Shown here: in pieces, positions 8,080-17,084 of the stretch
Layout of the letters: the number at the start of each line of letters is the position of its first letter
Numbering within the stretch: the first letter of the stretch is position 1
DNA from: Streptomyces sp. 846.5
GTDB lineage: Bacteria; Actinomycetota; Actinomycetes; Streptomycetales; Streptomycetaceae
Assembly: GCF_004365705.1 (NCBI RefSeq)
Contig: NZ_SOBN01000001.1
Coordinates: 3,458,001-3,522,000 of the forward strand
Direction of reading: 5' to 3'
DNA: 64,000 nucleotides
Notes under the pieces: model-generated
What the model was told of the DNA's origin: nothing
Seen by the model: the letters and a program-made list of their open reading frames with translations, nothing else
The model's database searches: none
Program-made: the position numbers and the translations under genes

Positions 8080-9309
8080 GTGCCCGCGCCGTCACTGCAC
8101 GCCCCCGTCCCGGACAGCTCGCCGCGCCGCCGCAGGGTCGCCGTCGTCGGCGTCGCCCTCGCCGACTGCGGCCGGGTGGACGAGGCCACCCCGTTCCAGC
8201 TGCACGCTCAGGCGGCGCGCCGCGCCCTCGCCGACTCGGGGCTGCCGCGCGGGATCGTCGACGGCGTCGCCTCGGCGGGGCTCGGCATCCTCGCCCCGGT
8301 GGAGGTGTCGGAGTACCTGGGGCTGCGTCCGACCTGGACCGACTCGACCTCGGTAGGCGGCTCCACCTGGGAGGTCATGGCTGCCCACGCCGCCGACGCG
8401 ATAGCCGCCGGACACGCGGAAGCCGTCCTGCTCGTCTACGGCTCCACCGCCCGTGCGGACCTGAAGGCACGCCGCCGCACCGCCGGAATCGCCCTCGGCG
8501 CACGCGGCCCGCAGCAGTTCGAGGCCCCGTACGGACACACCCTCATCTCCAAGTACGCGATGGCGGCCCGCCGCCACATGCACGAGTACGGGACCACCCT
8601 GGAACAGCTCGCCGGCGTCGCCGTCCAGGCCAGGGCGAACGCGGCCGCCAACTCCGACGCGATGTACCGCACCCCGCTGACCGTGGACGAGGTACTCGCG
8701 GGACCGGAGATCGCCTCCCCCTTCACCAAGCTGCACTGCTGCATCCGCTCGGACGGCGGGTGCGCGGTGCTGCTCGCCGCCGAGGAGTACGTTCCCGACA
8801 CGCTGCACGACCCGGTGTGGATCCTCGGCACCGGCGAACACCTCAGCCACAACCTGATGTCCGAGTGGGAGGACTTCACCGTCTCACCCGCCGCCGTCTC
8901 CGGCCGCCTCGCCTACCAGCGGGCGGGCGTCACGGCGGACGACATCGACCTGGCGGAGATCTACGACGCCTTCACCTACATGCCCCTGGTCGCCCTGGAA
9001 GACCTGGGCTTCTGCGCCAAGGGAGACGGCGGCCCCTTCGTCGACGCCAAGGCCGGCCGACTGCAACGGGACGGCGAGCTCCCCATGAACACCGACGGCG
9101 GCGGCCTCTCGGCCTGCCACCCGGGGATGCGCGGCCTGTTCCTCATCGTGGAGGCGGTCCGGCAGCTGCGGGGGGACTACGCGACGGCGGCGGCGGACCG
9201 TCAGGTACGGAGGAAGGACGCGGCCCGCAGCCTCCCGGAGCTGGCGCTGGTGAGCGGGACGGGGGGCTGGTTCTGCTCGTCGGCAACGATGGTGCTGGGG
9301 CGGGGGTGA
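8080..9309 (+). CDS. Thiolase-like lipid-transfer protein (SCP2/Ltp2-type)
   Basis: 409 residues with a thiolase fold. The nucleophilic-cysteine region of true thiolases is replaced by VYGSTARADLK, while AEIYDAFTYMP and the late block GLSACHPGMRG with its His are kept. This is the pattern of Ltp2-type proteins, which together with a DUF35 partner perform retro-aldol cleavage of CoA-linked side chains in steroid degradation rather than thiolysis. A DUF35 gene lies at 11942-12397 in the same palindrome-marked set. The GTG start at 8080 has GGGAG about 10 nt upstream. A retro-aldolase role is inference. Confidence 0.83.
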   Translation: MPAPSLHAPVPDSSPRRRRVAVVGVALADCGRVDEATPFQLHAQAARRALADSGLPRGIVDGVASAGLGILAPVEVSEYLGLRPTWTDSTSVGGSTWEVMAAHAADAIAAGHAEAVLLVYGSTARADLKARRRTAGIALGARGPQQFEAPYGHTLISKYAMAARRHMHEYGTTLEQLAGVAVQARANAAANSDAMYRTPLTVDEVLAGPEIASPFTKLHCCIRSDGGCAVLLAAEEYVPDTLHDPVWILGTGEHLSHNLMSEWEDFTVSPAAVSGRLAYQRAGVTADDIDLAEIYDAFTYMPLVALEDLGFCAKGDGGPFVDAKAGRLQRDGELPMNTDGGGLSACHPGMRGLFLIVEAVRQLRGDYATAAADRQVRRKDAARSLPELALVSGTGGWFCSSATMVLGRG

Positions 9310-9373
9310 GGGACGGGAGGGGAGGCGGAACGCCGCCACAGGCGCCCCGGCCGCACCGCGCGGGCCGCCCCGG

Positions 9374-10309
9374 TCAGGGGCAGCGGACGACCTGGCCGGC
9401 GTAGGCGAGGCCGCCGCCGAAGCCGAGGAGCAGGACGGGCGCGCCGGAGCGCAGTTCGCCGCGTTCGACCAGTTTGGAAAGCGCCAGCGGGATGGAGGCG
9501 GCGGAGGTGTTGCCGGAGTCGACGACGTCGCGGGCGACGACCGCGTTGGGCGCGCCGATCTTCGCGGCGATGGCGTCGATGATGCGCAGGTTGGCCTGGT
9601 GCGGGACGAAGCCCTCCAGGTCGGCGGGGGCGATGCCGGCCTTCTCGCAGGCCTGGGCGGCCAGCGGGGCGATCTGGGTGGTGGCCCAGCGGAACACCGC
9701 CTGCCCCTGCTGGGTGATCGTGGGGTCCCAGCCGTCGATGCGGACCGCGTCGCTCTTGGACGGGTCGGAGCCCCAGACGACCGGGCCGATTCCGGCCTCC
9801 TCGGAGGCCTCCACCACTGCGGCGCCGGCGCCGTCGCCGAAGATCACGCAGGTGGTGCGGTCGGTCCAGTCGAGTACGTCGGTCATCTTCTCCGCGCCGA
9901 TGACCAGCGCGCGGGTGGCCGCTCCGGCGCGGATCGCGTGGTCCGCGGTGGCCAGGGCGTAGGAGAAGCCGGAGCAGACGGTGTTGATGTCGTAGGCGGC
10001 CGGGGCGGCGATGCCCAGGCGGGCGGCCACCTGCGCGGCCGTGTTCGGGCTGCGGTCGATGGCGGTGCAGGTGGCGACGACGACCAGGTCGATCGTGGAC
10101 GCGTCGAAGCCGCTGGTGGCCAGGGCCTTCTCGGCAGCCCGAAAGGCCAGGTCGGTGACGCTCTCGCCCTCGGCGATGTGCCGGGTGCGGATGCCGACGC
10201 GGCTGCGGATCCACTCGTCGTCGGTGTCCACCAGTTTGGCGAGGTCGTCGTTGGTGAGGACCTTCGGCGGCTGGTAGTGGCCGAGCGCGACGATGCGGGA
10301 ACCAGTCAT
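9374..10309 (-). CDS. fabH: Beta-ketoacyl-ACP synthase III (FabH)
   Basis: 311-residue condensing enzyme that starts fatty-acid synthesis from an acyl-CoA and malonyl-ACP. The catalytic triad is visible: Cys in NTVCSGF, His in VPHQANLR and Asn in SGNTSAAS, plus the C-terminal GFGGGLAYAGQ. The ATG at 10309 fits the family start MTGSRIVALGHYQP; the open frame reaches 10393 without need. It does not sit in a fabD-fabH-acpP-fabF operon and has no regulon palindrome, so it is an isolated paralogue or a resident gene within the catabolic region. Confidence 0.92.
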   Translation of the reverse strand: MTGSRIVALGHYQPPKVLTNDDLAKLVDTDDEWIRSRVGIRTRHIAEGESVTDLAFRAAEKALATSGFDASTIDLVVVATCTAIDRSPNTAAQVAARLGIAAPAAYDINTVCSGFSYALATADHAIRAGAATRALVIGAEKMTDVLDWTDRTTCVIFGDGAGAAVVEASEEAGIGPVVWGSDPSKSDAVRIDGWDPTITQQGQAVFRWATTQIAPLAAQACEKAGIAPADLEGFVPHQANLRIIDAIAAKIGAPNAVVARDVVDSGNTSAASIPLALSKLVERGELRSGAPVLLLGFGGGLAYAGQVVRCP

Positions 10310-10425
10310 GTCTCCACTCAAGCCGGTTACTGCCCGGTCACCGGGCACTGCCTGGGACAGTATCCGAGGGGGGATGCTGTAGGGGCCGGACAACTTCCGT
10401 ACGGCGACTGGCCTCCCCAGCAGGG

Positions 10426-11700
10426 TCAGGCGGCGAGCGAGGCCGCGTCGCCCATCACGATGACCGGGTGCTTGGACGGGTCCAGGTCCTTGAGCAGTAT
10501 GGCCATGTCCGCCTTGGCCAGGCTGACGCAGCCGTGGGTCGGGCCGCCGTGGTCGACGTGGACCCAGATGCCGCCGCCGCGGTTGGCACCGAGCGGGCGC
10601 GCGGCGGAGAGCGGGCTGCTTCCGGCGACGTGGTTGTAGTTGATGGCGACCACGTAGTCGAAGGCGTCGGCCAGCGACTCGCCCTCGAAGCCGGTGCCCA
10701 GGGCCTTGAAGGCGGAGGAGTGGGTGTAGGGGAGCTTGGTGCCCGGGTTGGCGTCCAGGCCGCCGGCGTCGGTCAGCGAGTAGACGCCGATCGGGCTGTG
10801 CAGGTCACCCTCCATGTGGTGGGTGGTCCAGCCGTCCAGGGCGTTGTGGGAGGGCCAGGCCGTGCCGGCCAGCCAGCTGCCGTCGGCGGTGCGGGTGTAG
10901 AGGGTGGCGGTGCCGGTGTTGGCGTTCTTGCCGGTGCCGGACACCAGCAGGACCTGCTGGGCGTCGGCGGGGATCTGCTTGCGGAAGCTCGCGCCGAGGC
11001 CGGGGAGTTGGGCGAGCGCGGCGGCGGGGGTCGCCCGGTCGGTGGAACGCGAGGTGTCGGCCGGGTTGCTGCGCTGGCTGGTGGTCACCGGCGCGCTGGT
11101 CTGGGCGATGGCGGCGGTGGCCGTCTTCGCGGTGTTGGGGTGCACCAGGCCGGCCATGGCGATGACCGCGACCGCGGCCACCGAGCCGACCCCGAGGAAG
11201 CCGTTGCGGACCCGGCGCCTGCGGCGGGCCCGGGCCCGGGCGGCAGCGCGGGCCGCGACCCGGCCACCGGAGCGGGGGGCCTCGGTACGGGGGCGGGGGG
11301 CGGCCGGGGCCGCGTAGTCGCCGTAGGCGGAGTCGATGAAGCCCGAGTCGGAGAACCCGGAGTCGGAGAACCCGGAGCCCGGGAACGCGGCGTCGGCGAA
11401 GCGGGTGTCGGCGGAGCCGGGGCCGGGGTCGGTGTACGCGGGGCCGGGGAACGCACGTTCGGCGTAGCTGACGTCCCGGTATGCGGGGTCCGCGTAGCTG
11501 CCGTCCGCGTAGGCAGTCTCGGCGTAGCGGGAGTCGGCGTAGCCGGTGTCCCCGTAGTACCGCTGCTGCCCGTAGCCGCCCTGCTGTCCGTAGGAGCCGT
11601 CGTAGCTGACGCCGTATCCGCCGTCACTGTCCGTGCCTGGCGCCGCTCCGGCGGAGCCTCGCTGGTACGGGTCGGAGCCGGGGCGGGCGTAACTCGACAT
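10426..11700 (-). CDS. Membrane-anchored L,D-transpeptidase-family protein
   Basis: 424 residues. A long N-terminal cytoplasmic tail (about 1-140) is a degenerate Tyr/Gly/Ala/Asp repeat of the SYADPAY and GFSDSGF kind. It is followed by an Arg-rich stretch and one membrane span (FLGVGSVAAVAVIAMAGLV). The extracellular catalytic domain ends with the YkuD-type motif HVDHGGPTHGCVSLAKADM with catalytic His and Cys. The protein probably makes or edits 3-3 peptidoglycan cross-links or a related bond. The ATG at 11700 has GAGGA about 10 nt upstream. It lacks the regulon palindrome and is likely a resident cell-wall gene. Confidence 0.82.
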   Translation of the reverse strand: MSSYARPGSDPYQRGSAGAAPGTDSDGGYGVSYDGSYGQQGGYGQQRYYGDTGYADSRYAETAYADGSYADPAYRDVSYAERAFPGPAYTDPGPGSADTRFADAAFPGSGFSDSGFSDSGFIDSAYGDYAAPAAPRPRTEAPRSGGRVAARAAARARARRRRRVRNGFLGVGSVAAVAVIAMAGLVHPNTAKTATAAIAQTSAPVTTSQRSNPADTSRSTDRATPAAALAQLPGLGASFRKQIPADAQQVLLVSGTGKNANTGTATLYTRTADGSWLAGTAWPSHNALDGWTTHHMEGDLHSPIGVYSLTDAGGLDANPGTKLPYTHSSAFKALGTGFEGESLADAFDYVVAINYNHVAGSSPLSAARPLGANRGGGIWVHVDHGGPTHGCVSLAKADMAILLKDLDPSKHPVIVMGDAASLAA

Positions 11701-11941
11701 GGACGTTTGTTCCTCGCGGGATCGGGGGCGCGTACGGGTGGGGCCCTGAGGGGCGGCCTTGGCGGGTAGCTCCTGGTCACTCCTTGTGACGCTGTCGGCC
11801 GCACCTGTTTGCGCAACCGTCTCCAGCGTCACGGTACCCCCATCGAGTGATGGGACACAGGAGCCACAGCGTCGTCGTCACGAGGCCCTCACACGTTCAC
11901 CGGCAGTCCCACCCCCCGTATTACGCCCCGCTGACGTTGCG

Positions 11942-12397
11942 TCATCGATCCCGGAGCGGGACAAAAACGGGCGCGGCGAGCGGCGCCGGATCCGGCGTGT
12001 CCCCGGGCTCACCTGTGGGCAAGCTCACATGCAACGCCATGCCCACGCTCAGCGTCGCGGGATCGCAGCCGACCACCGTCGTCATCATCCGGGGCCCCTC
12101 GGCGAGGTCCACGACGGCGGCGACATAGGGTAGCCGGTCGCGGAACGGCGGCAGGTCGTTGGCGTGCACCACGGACCAGGTGTAGAGGACGGCGTCGCCG
12201 GAGGCCTGCTCCCAGGAGACGTCCTCGCTCCAGCAGGAGGGGCAGAACTCGCGGGGGTAGTGGTGCGCCCGGCCGCAGGAGCCGCAGCGGCGCAGCAGCA
12301 GCCGCCCCTGCGCGGCCGCCTCCCAGTAGCGGCGGGTGAAGGCGTCGGGCTCCGGTCGGTCCGTCGGTTGCTCGGTCGGTTGGTCGGTCGGGGTCAC
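11942..12397 (-). CDS. DUF35 Zn-ribbon/OB-fold acyl-CoA-binding partner protein
   Basis: 151 residues. A rubredoxin-like zinc ribbon CGSCGRAHHYPREFCPSCW is followed by an OB-fold with LYTWSVVHANDLPPF and PYVAAVVDL, as in ChsH2/DUF35 partners of Ltp2-type thiolase-like enzymes. The likely partner is the protein at 8080-9309. The N-terminus (TDQPTEQPTDRPEPD) is coded by three 12-bp repeats. The GTG at 12397 is preceded by GAGGAGGGG about 2-5 nt away. It is divergent from the NDP-forming CoA ligase, and the shared spacer holds two regulon palindromes. Confidence 0.82.
   Translation of the reverse strand: MTPTDQPTEQPTDRPEPDAFTRRYWEAAAQGRLLLRRCGSCGRAHHYPREFCPSCWSEDVSWEQASGDAVLYTWSVVHANDLPPFRDRLPYVAAVVDLAEGPRMMTTVVGCDPATLSVGMALHVSLPTGEPGDTPDPAPLAAPVFVPLRDR
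12354..12395. repeat. 12-bp tandem repeat, about three units
   Basis: GGTCGGT-rich units repeat with a 12-bp period inside the start of the DUF35 gene and encode D/E-QPT-type four-residue repeats. It is a simple slippage-prone repeat at the disordered N-terminus. Confidence 0.6.
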
Positions 12398-12411
12398 AGC
12401 CCCTCCTCAGT

Positions 12412-12430
12412 TTCTGACATCCCGTCAGTT
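12412..12430. promoter_or_regulatory. Regulon palindrome site 3
   Basis: TTCTGACATCCCGTCAGTT, core TGACA-TCC-CGTCA at 12415-12427, one mismatch from a perfect palindrome. It is placed 15 bp upstream of the DUF35 start. Confidence 0.7.
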
Positions 12431-12504
12431 CAGCGTATGCGATGAGCTGGGCGCAAGGGTCGCGGTCCATGCCGACCTCTTCCAGCAAGCTTTTCCTGCC
12501 AGTA

Positions 12505-12523
12505 ATCTGATGGCACGTCAGAT
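12505..12523. promoter_or_regulatory. Regulon palindrome site 4
   Basis: ATCTGATGGCACGTCAGAT, 22 bp before the start at 12545; its centre is 93 bp from that of site 3. Outer arms ATCTGA and TCAGAT are perfect. Confidence 0.72.
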
Positions 12524-12544
12524 ACAGGGAACGGAGGCACCGCC

Positions 12545-14698
12545 ATGCTGGACCCGGACGACGAGACCGACGTCGGCGGCCGCCCGGTGCGCTCGCGCCC
12601 GGTCGACCTCGACGCCTTCTTCCGCCCGTCGAGCGTGGCGGTGATCGGCGCCTCGGACGCCCCGGGGCGGCCCAACACCGGCATCACCCGGCAGCTGGCG
12701 GCCTGGGCCGAGCGGGTCGGGGCGCGGATGTATCCGGTCAACCCGGGCCGGGCCGAGGTGGACGGGCAGCCCTGCTATCCGGACCTGGCCTCGGTGCCGG
12801 TCGCCGGCGGGGAGCCGGTCGACCTGGCGGTGATCCTGCTCGCCGACCCCGTGCCGGTGGTGCCCCAGCTGATCGAGGCCAAGGTGAAGTTCGCCGTGGC
12901 CTTCGCCTCCGGCTTCGCCGAGACCGGCGCCGAGGGGGCGGAGGCCCAGCAGCGGCTGGCCCGGCTGATCGCCGAGGCGCCGACCGGGCTGCGGCTGCTC
13001 GGCCCCAACACCAACCTCAACGCCTTCGAGCGCTTCCGTGACGACCTGACCGGGCCGGCCATCGCGCTGATCACCCAGAGCGGCCACCAGGGCCGCCCGC
13101 TGTTCTCGCTGCAGTCCCTCGGCATCCGGCTCAGCCACTGGGCCCCCACCGGCAACGAGGCCGACCTGGAGGTCGCCGACTTCGTCCGCTGGTTCGCCGA
13201 CCAGCCCGAGGTCGGCGCCATCGCCGCCTACATCGAGGGCCTCAAGGACGGCCGCGCCTTCCTGCTCGCCGCCGACCACGCCGCCCGGCGCGGCGTCCCG
13301 GTGGTGGCCGTGAAGGTCGGCCGGACCCAGGAGGGCGCCCGGATGGCGGCCTCCCACACCGGCAAGCTCACCGGCGCGGACGACGTGGTGGACGCGGCCT
13401 TCCGGCAGTTCGGGGTGATCCGGGTGGACGGCCTGGACGAGCTCCAGGACACCGCCGCGCTGCTGGCCCGGGCCAGGCCGCCGCAGGCCGACGGCGTCGC
13501 CGTCTACTCCATCTCCGGCGGGACCGGCGCGCACCTCGCCGACCTGGCCTCGATGGCCGGGCTGACGATGCCCCAGCTCGCACAGCAGAAGCAGGACGAG
13601 CTGCACCAGTGGATCCCGGACTACCTCAGCGTCGCCAACCCGATCGACAACGGCGGCCACCCGGTCGGCGACTGGCGCGGCCGGAAGATCCTGGACGCGA
13701 TCCTGGCCGACCCGTCGGTGGGCGTGCTGATCTGCCCGATCACCGGTCCGTTCCCGCCGATGAGCGACAAGCTGGCGCAGGACCTGGTCGAGGTCGCCGA
13801 GACGACGGACAAGCTGGTCTGCGTGGTCTGGGGCTCGCCGGACGGGACCGAAGCCGCGTACCGGCAGACCCTGCTCGGCTCCTCCCGGGTCGCCACCTTC
13901 CGCACCTTCGGCAACTGCGTGCGGGCGGTCGCCGCCTATCTGGAGCACCACCGCTTCGTGGCCGGCTACCGCAGCCCGTTCGAGCACGCGCCGCGGACGC
14001 CCTGCGCGGGCAAGCTCAAGGCGCAGCGGGTGCTGCGGCCCGGGCAGCAGCTGAGCGAGGTGGCGGCGAAGCAGCTGCTCCGCTCCTACGGCCTGCGGGT
14101 GCCGCGCGAGCAGCTGGTCACCAGCGCCGCGGGCGCGGTGCGGGCGGCCGGGGTGGTGGGCTATCCGGTGGTGCTGAAGGGCTCGGCTCCCGAGGTCGCC
14201 CACAAGACCGAACTCGGGCTGGTGCACGTCGGGTTGACCTCGGCCAGCCAGGTCCGGGAGGCGTTCCGTGAGCTCGTCGACAACGCCCGGGCGGCCGGGA
14301 TCCCCCGGCTGGAGGGCGTGCTGGTGTGCCAGATGGTCGAGGCCGGGGTGGAGATGGTCATCGGCGTCACCCAGGACCCCACCTTCGGCCCGACCGTGAC
14401 CGTCGGCATGGGCGGCGTGCTGGTGGAGGTTCTGGCGGACACCGCCGTGATGGTGCCGCCGTTCGACTGTCTGGACGTCAGGGCCGCGCTGGACCGGCTG
14501 CGCTGCCGACCGCTGCTGGACGGGGTGCGCGGCGGCCCGCCGATGGACGTGGACGCCCTGGTGGAGGCGGTGCTGCGGGTGCAGCGGATGGCCGTCGAGC
14601 TGGACGGCGAGCTGGCCGAGCTGGACATCAACCCGCTGATGGTGCTGGAGCGCGGCAAGGGCGTGGTCGCCCTGGACGCGCTGGCGGTGTGCCGGTGA
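12545..14698 (+). CDS. NDP-forming acyl-CoA synthetase (CoA-binding plus ATP-grasp)
   Basis: 717-residue fused-subunit enzyme of the acetate-CoA ligase (ADP-forming)/Pat family, expected to activate a carboxylate with ATP and CoA through a phosphohistidine. The N-terminal CoA-binding domain has PSSVAVIGASDAPG. The ligase domains carry ALITQSGHQG and ASHTGKLTGADD. The C-terminal ATP-grasp domain begins about residue 495 (LRSYGLRVPREQL, VVLKGSAPEVAHKTELGLV) and ends with AELDINPLMV. An ATG with ACGGAGG about 5 nt upstream marks the start. It overlaps the enoyl-CoA hydratase start by GTGA. An acyl substrate other than acetate is likely from context. Confidence 0.87.
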   Translation: MLDPDDETDVGGRPVRSRPVDLDAFFRPSSVAVIGASDAPGRPNTGITRQLAAWAERVGARMYPVNPGRAEVDGQPCYPDLASVPVAGGEPVDLAVILLADPVPVVPQLIEAKVKFAVAFASGFAETGAEGAEAQQRLARLIAEAPTGLRLLGPNTNLNAFERFRDDLTGPAIALITQSGHQGRPLFSLQSLGIRLSHWAPTGNEADLEVADFVRWFADQPEVGAIAAYIEGLKDGRAFLLAADHAARRGVPVVAVKVGRTQEGARMAASHTGKLTGADDVVDAAFRQFGVIRVDGLDELQDTAALLARARPPQADGVAVYSISGGTGAHLADLASMAGLTMPQLAQQKQDELHQWIPDYLSVANPIDNGGHPVGDWRGRKILDAILADPSVGVLICPITGPFPPMSDKLAQDLVEVAETTDKLVCVVWGSPDGTEAAYRQTLLGSSRVATFRTFGNCVRAVAAYLEHHRFVAGYRSPFEHAPRTPCAGKLKAQRVLRPGQQLSEVAAKQLLRSYGLRVPREQLVTSAAGAVRAAGVVGYPVVLKGSAPEVAHKTELGLVHVGLTSASQVREAFRELVDNARAAGIPRLEGVLVCQMVEAGVEMVIGVTQDPTFGPTVTVGMGGVLVEVLADTAVMVPPFDCLDVRAALDRLRCRPLLDGVRGGPPMDVDALVEAVLRVQRMAVELDGELAELDINPLMVLERGKGVVALDALAVCR

Positions 14699-15486
14699 GC
14701 GGCCCGCTGCTGGCCACCCGCGAGGGCGGGGTGCTGTGGCTGACCCTGAACCGGCCCGAGACGCTGAACGCGATCACCGCCGCGCTGCGCGAGCTGCTGA
14801 TCACCGAGCTGGCCGGCGCCTCCGCCGACCCGTCCGTCCGGGCGGTGGTGCTGACCGGCGCGGGGCGGGGCTTCTGCTCCGGCGCGGACCTGCGGTCAGG
14901 CGCCCCCGCTGCGGGGCCGCCGGTCCCCGGCGATGTCGAGCGGATGCTGCGGAACGGGGTGCAGCGCATGGTCGCGGCGGTGCTGGACTGCGAGAAGCCG
15001 GTGCTGGCGGCGGTGAACGGCACGGCGGCGGGCGTCGGTGTGCACCTGGCACTGGCCTGCGACCTGGTGCTGGCGAGCGATCAGGCGAGCTTCGTCGAGG
15101 CGTTCGTACGGCGCGGGCTGGTCCCGGACGCCGGCGGGGCCTATCTGCTGCCGCGGCTGGTCGGCCCGCAGCGGGCCAAGGAGCTGCTGTTCTTCGGTGA
15201 CAAGCTGTCGGCGGCGGACGCGGAGCGGATGGGACTGGTCAACCTGGTCGTCCCGGCCGAGGAGTTGGAGAAGACCGCGCGGGAGTGGGCCGAGCGGCTG
15301 GCAGCCGGGCCCACCCGGGCCCTGGCGATGACCAAGCGGCTGGTCAACGCATCACTGGAGTCGGACCGGGCCACGGCCTTCGCGGCGGAGGCGACCGCAC
15401 AGGAGATCAACATGACGACGCTGGACGCACCGGAGGGGGTACGGGCCTTCGTCGAGCGGCGGCCGCCTCGGTTCCAGGGGAGGTGA
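14695..15486 (+). CDS. Enoyl-CoA hydratase/isomerase family protein
   Basis: 263-residue crotonase-fold protein. The oxyanion-hole motifs are TGAGRGFCSGADLRSG and NGTAAGVGVHLALACDLVLAS; the usual second acidic residue region reads RGLVPDAGGAYLLPRLVG, so hydration or isomerisation of an enoyl-CoA is the likely reaction. The GTG start at 14695 overlaps the TGA of the CoA ligase by three bases, so the two are translated together. The open frame extends far upstream within the preceding gene but is non-coding there. Confidence 0.88.
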   Translation: MSGPLLATREGGVLWLTLNRPETLNAITAALRELLITELAGASADPSVRAVVLTGAGRGFCSGADLRSGAPAAGPPVPGDVERMLRNGVQRMVAAVLDCEKPVLAAVNGTAAGVGVHLALACDLVLASDQASFVEAFVRRGLVPDAGGAYLLPRLVGPQRAKELLFFGDKLSAADAERMGLVNLVVPAEELEKTAREWAERLAAGPTRALAMTKRLVNASLESDRATAFAAEATAQEINMTTLDAPEGVRAFVERRPPRFQGR

Positions 15487-15502
15487 GCCGCAGGAGGACC
15501 CG

Positions 15503-16282
15503 TCAGGCCTCCAGCACCTCGACGGCGCCGAAGTAGCCGGCGTTGTCGGCGAGCACCAGTTCGGGCTCACGGCGCAGGTAGGACACCCCCATGCCGGAGT
15601 GCAGCCGCGCCGTGTGCCCCCGCAGCTCCAGGTCGAGCAGGGTCGCCTGCCAGCCGTGGCCCAGATCGGTGGACGAGTCGACCTTCAGCACGATCTGCGG
15701 CTGCGCGTCCGGGCCCGGCTCCCACAGCCCGGCGACGGAGGCCAGGCCGCCCCGGGTGAGGGTGAACACCCCGTCCGGCTCGAACCGGAGCACGCTGCCG
15801 CCGCCGTCCCAGACCCCGGGCACAGCGGCCGCGATCAGGTCGGTCTTGGGCTTCGCGCGTCGGCCCCAGAGCACCCAGGCTCCGGCGATCATCGGCACGG
15901 CGGCGATGTCCACATCGTTGATCAGCCCCCAGGCCAGCCCCGGCCCGCCCAGAGTGGCGGCCCGGAACTCGAACCAGACATCGATGTACGAGGCCAGCAG
16001 GAGCAGCAGCACGGCGACTGCGATCGCGAAGCGACCGTGCAGCAGCCGACCGCTCACCAGGCGCGTCAGCGCGAGCAGAGCCAGCACGGCGACCGTCTCC
16101 AGAGCGCTGCGGAGCGACTGGTCCAACGCGAGGTTCCAGAGCGCCGACCGGGACGATCCGTCCGAGCCGTCCGTCAGCTGCGAGAGGACCCCGCTGGCGT
16201 ACAGGTCCCCGGCGCTGAGCAGCAACAGCACCCCGAACACCGCGCCCAGCGCCTGTATCCACCGCTTGACCTGCTGGTTCAT
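15503..16282 (-). CDS. Four-span membrane protein of unknown function
   Basis: 259 residues. Hydrophobic spans occur at about 12-31, 60-80, 84-104 and 120-140 (for example ALGAVFGVLLLLSAGDLYASG and FAIAVAVLLLLLASYIDVWF). The C-terminal half (about 150-259) is soluble and contains GVWDGGGSVLRFEPDGVFTLTRGGLASVAGLWE and YLRREPELVLADNAGYFGAVEVLEA, the look of a small beta-rich domain. The start ATG at 16282 has GAGGGG about 7 nt upstream. I do not recognise the family. It converges on the hydratase gene. Site 5 at 16375-16393 lies 92 bp upstream, but that site more likely serves the divergent flavin reductase. Confidence 0.7.
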   Translation of the reverse strand: MNQQVKRWIQALGAVFGVLLLLSAGDLYASGVLSQLTDGSDGSSRSALWNLALDQSLRSALETVAVLALLALTRLVSGRLLHGRFAIAVAVLLLLLASYIDVWFEFRAATLGGPGLAWGLINDVDIAAVPMIAGAWVLWGRRAKPKTDLIAAAVPGVWDGGGSVLRFEPDGVFTLTRGGLASVAGLWEPGPDAQPQIVLKVDSSTDLGHGWQATLLDLELRGHTARLHSGMGVSYLRREPELVLADNAGYFGAVEVLEA

Positions 16283-16374
16283 TCCTGTACCCCTCGCCCG
16301 GTTCTCCCCAGAACCGCACGCCCACACTACGCAGCGCCTGATCATCGCCGTCAAGGGGTACAGGCACCCTTCTC

Positions 16375-16393
16375 ATCTGACGATCCGTCAGGT
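16375..16393. promoter_or_regulatory. Regulon palindrome site 5
   Basis: ATCTGACGATCCGTCAGGT, with perfect core TGACG-ATC-CGTCA. It is 61 bp before the flavin reductase start. Confidence 0.74.
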
Positions 16394-16454
16394 TCAATGG
16401 GGACCGAACCCGGACCGGAACCCCGTTCTGGGACGAGACCTCTGTGAGGCAGCA

Positions 16455-17084
16455 ATGGGCCACGAGGGCATGGCGGTCGCCGCCATCCGGTACCTCCGCG
16501 CGTCAGCCGCACTGCCGGCCGAGGCGGATCCCGCGGTGCCCGCGATACCGCCGCTGCGCGCCGTGGGGCCGGACGAGCGCCTGCCCGACCCGGTCGCCGA
16601 CCCGCTGCTGATGCGCTCCGTACTGGGCCACTTCTGCACCGGCGTCACCGTGATCAGCGCCCTGGCCGCGGACGGCACACCGGCCGGCTTCGCCTGCCAG
16701 TCCTTCTCCTCGCTGTCGCTGGACCCGCCGCTGGTGAGCTTCAACGTCGCCCGGACCTCGGCCTCCTGGCCCAGGATCGCCCACGCGGGCAGCTTCTGCG
16801 TGAGCGTCCTCGCCGCCGACCAGGGCGGGCTCTGCCGCACCTTCGCGATGAGCAGTGCCTCCGGCGCCGACAAGTTCGCCGGCGTGGAGTGGAGCCCCTC
16901 CCCCGGCACCGGGGCGCCGCGCATCGCCGACGCGCTGGCCTGGATCGACTGCACCATCCATGCCGTGCACGTCGGCGGCGACCATCTGATCGTCCTCGGA
17001 CGGGTCTGCGAGCTGTCGGTGGGGCGGGCCGACGCCGGGCCGCTGCTCTTCTACCGCGGCGGCTTCGGCGAACTCACGCCGTGA
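16455..17084 (+). CDS. Flavin reductase-domain protein
   Basis: 209 residues, NADH:flavin reductase (DIM6/NTAB, HsaB/HpaC-like) that supplies reduced FMN or FAD to a two-component monooxygenase. The family core is seen as MRSVLGHFCTGVTVISALAADGTPAGFACQSFSSLSLDPPLVSFNV, SFCVSVLA and the C-terminal GPLLFYRGGFGEL. The first about 45 residues are an extra Ala/Pro-rich leader. The ATG at 16455 has GAGG 5 nt upstream. No oxygenase partner is evident in the window, so the partner is elsewhere or the function differs. Its 3' end overlaps the MFS gene by 11 bp in a convergent arrangement. Confidence 0.85.
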   Translation: MGHEGMAVAAIRYLRASAALPAEADPAVPAIPPLRAVGPDERLPDPVADPLLMRSVLGHFCTGVTVISALAADGTPAGFACQSFSSLSLDPPLVSFNVARTSASWPRIAHAGSFCVSVLAADQGGLCRTFAMSSASGADKFAGVEWSPSPGTGAPRIADALAWIDCTIHAVHVGGDHLIVLGRVCELSVGRADAGPLLFYRGGFGELTP

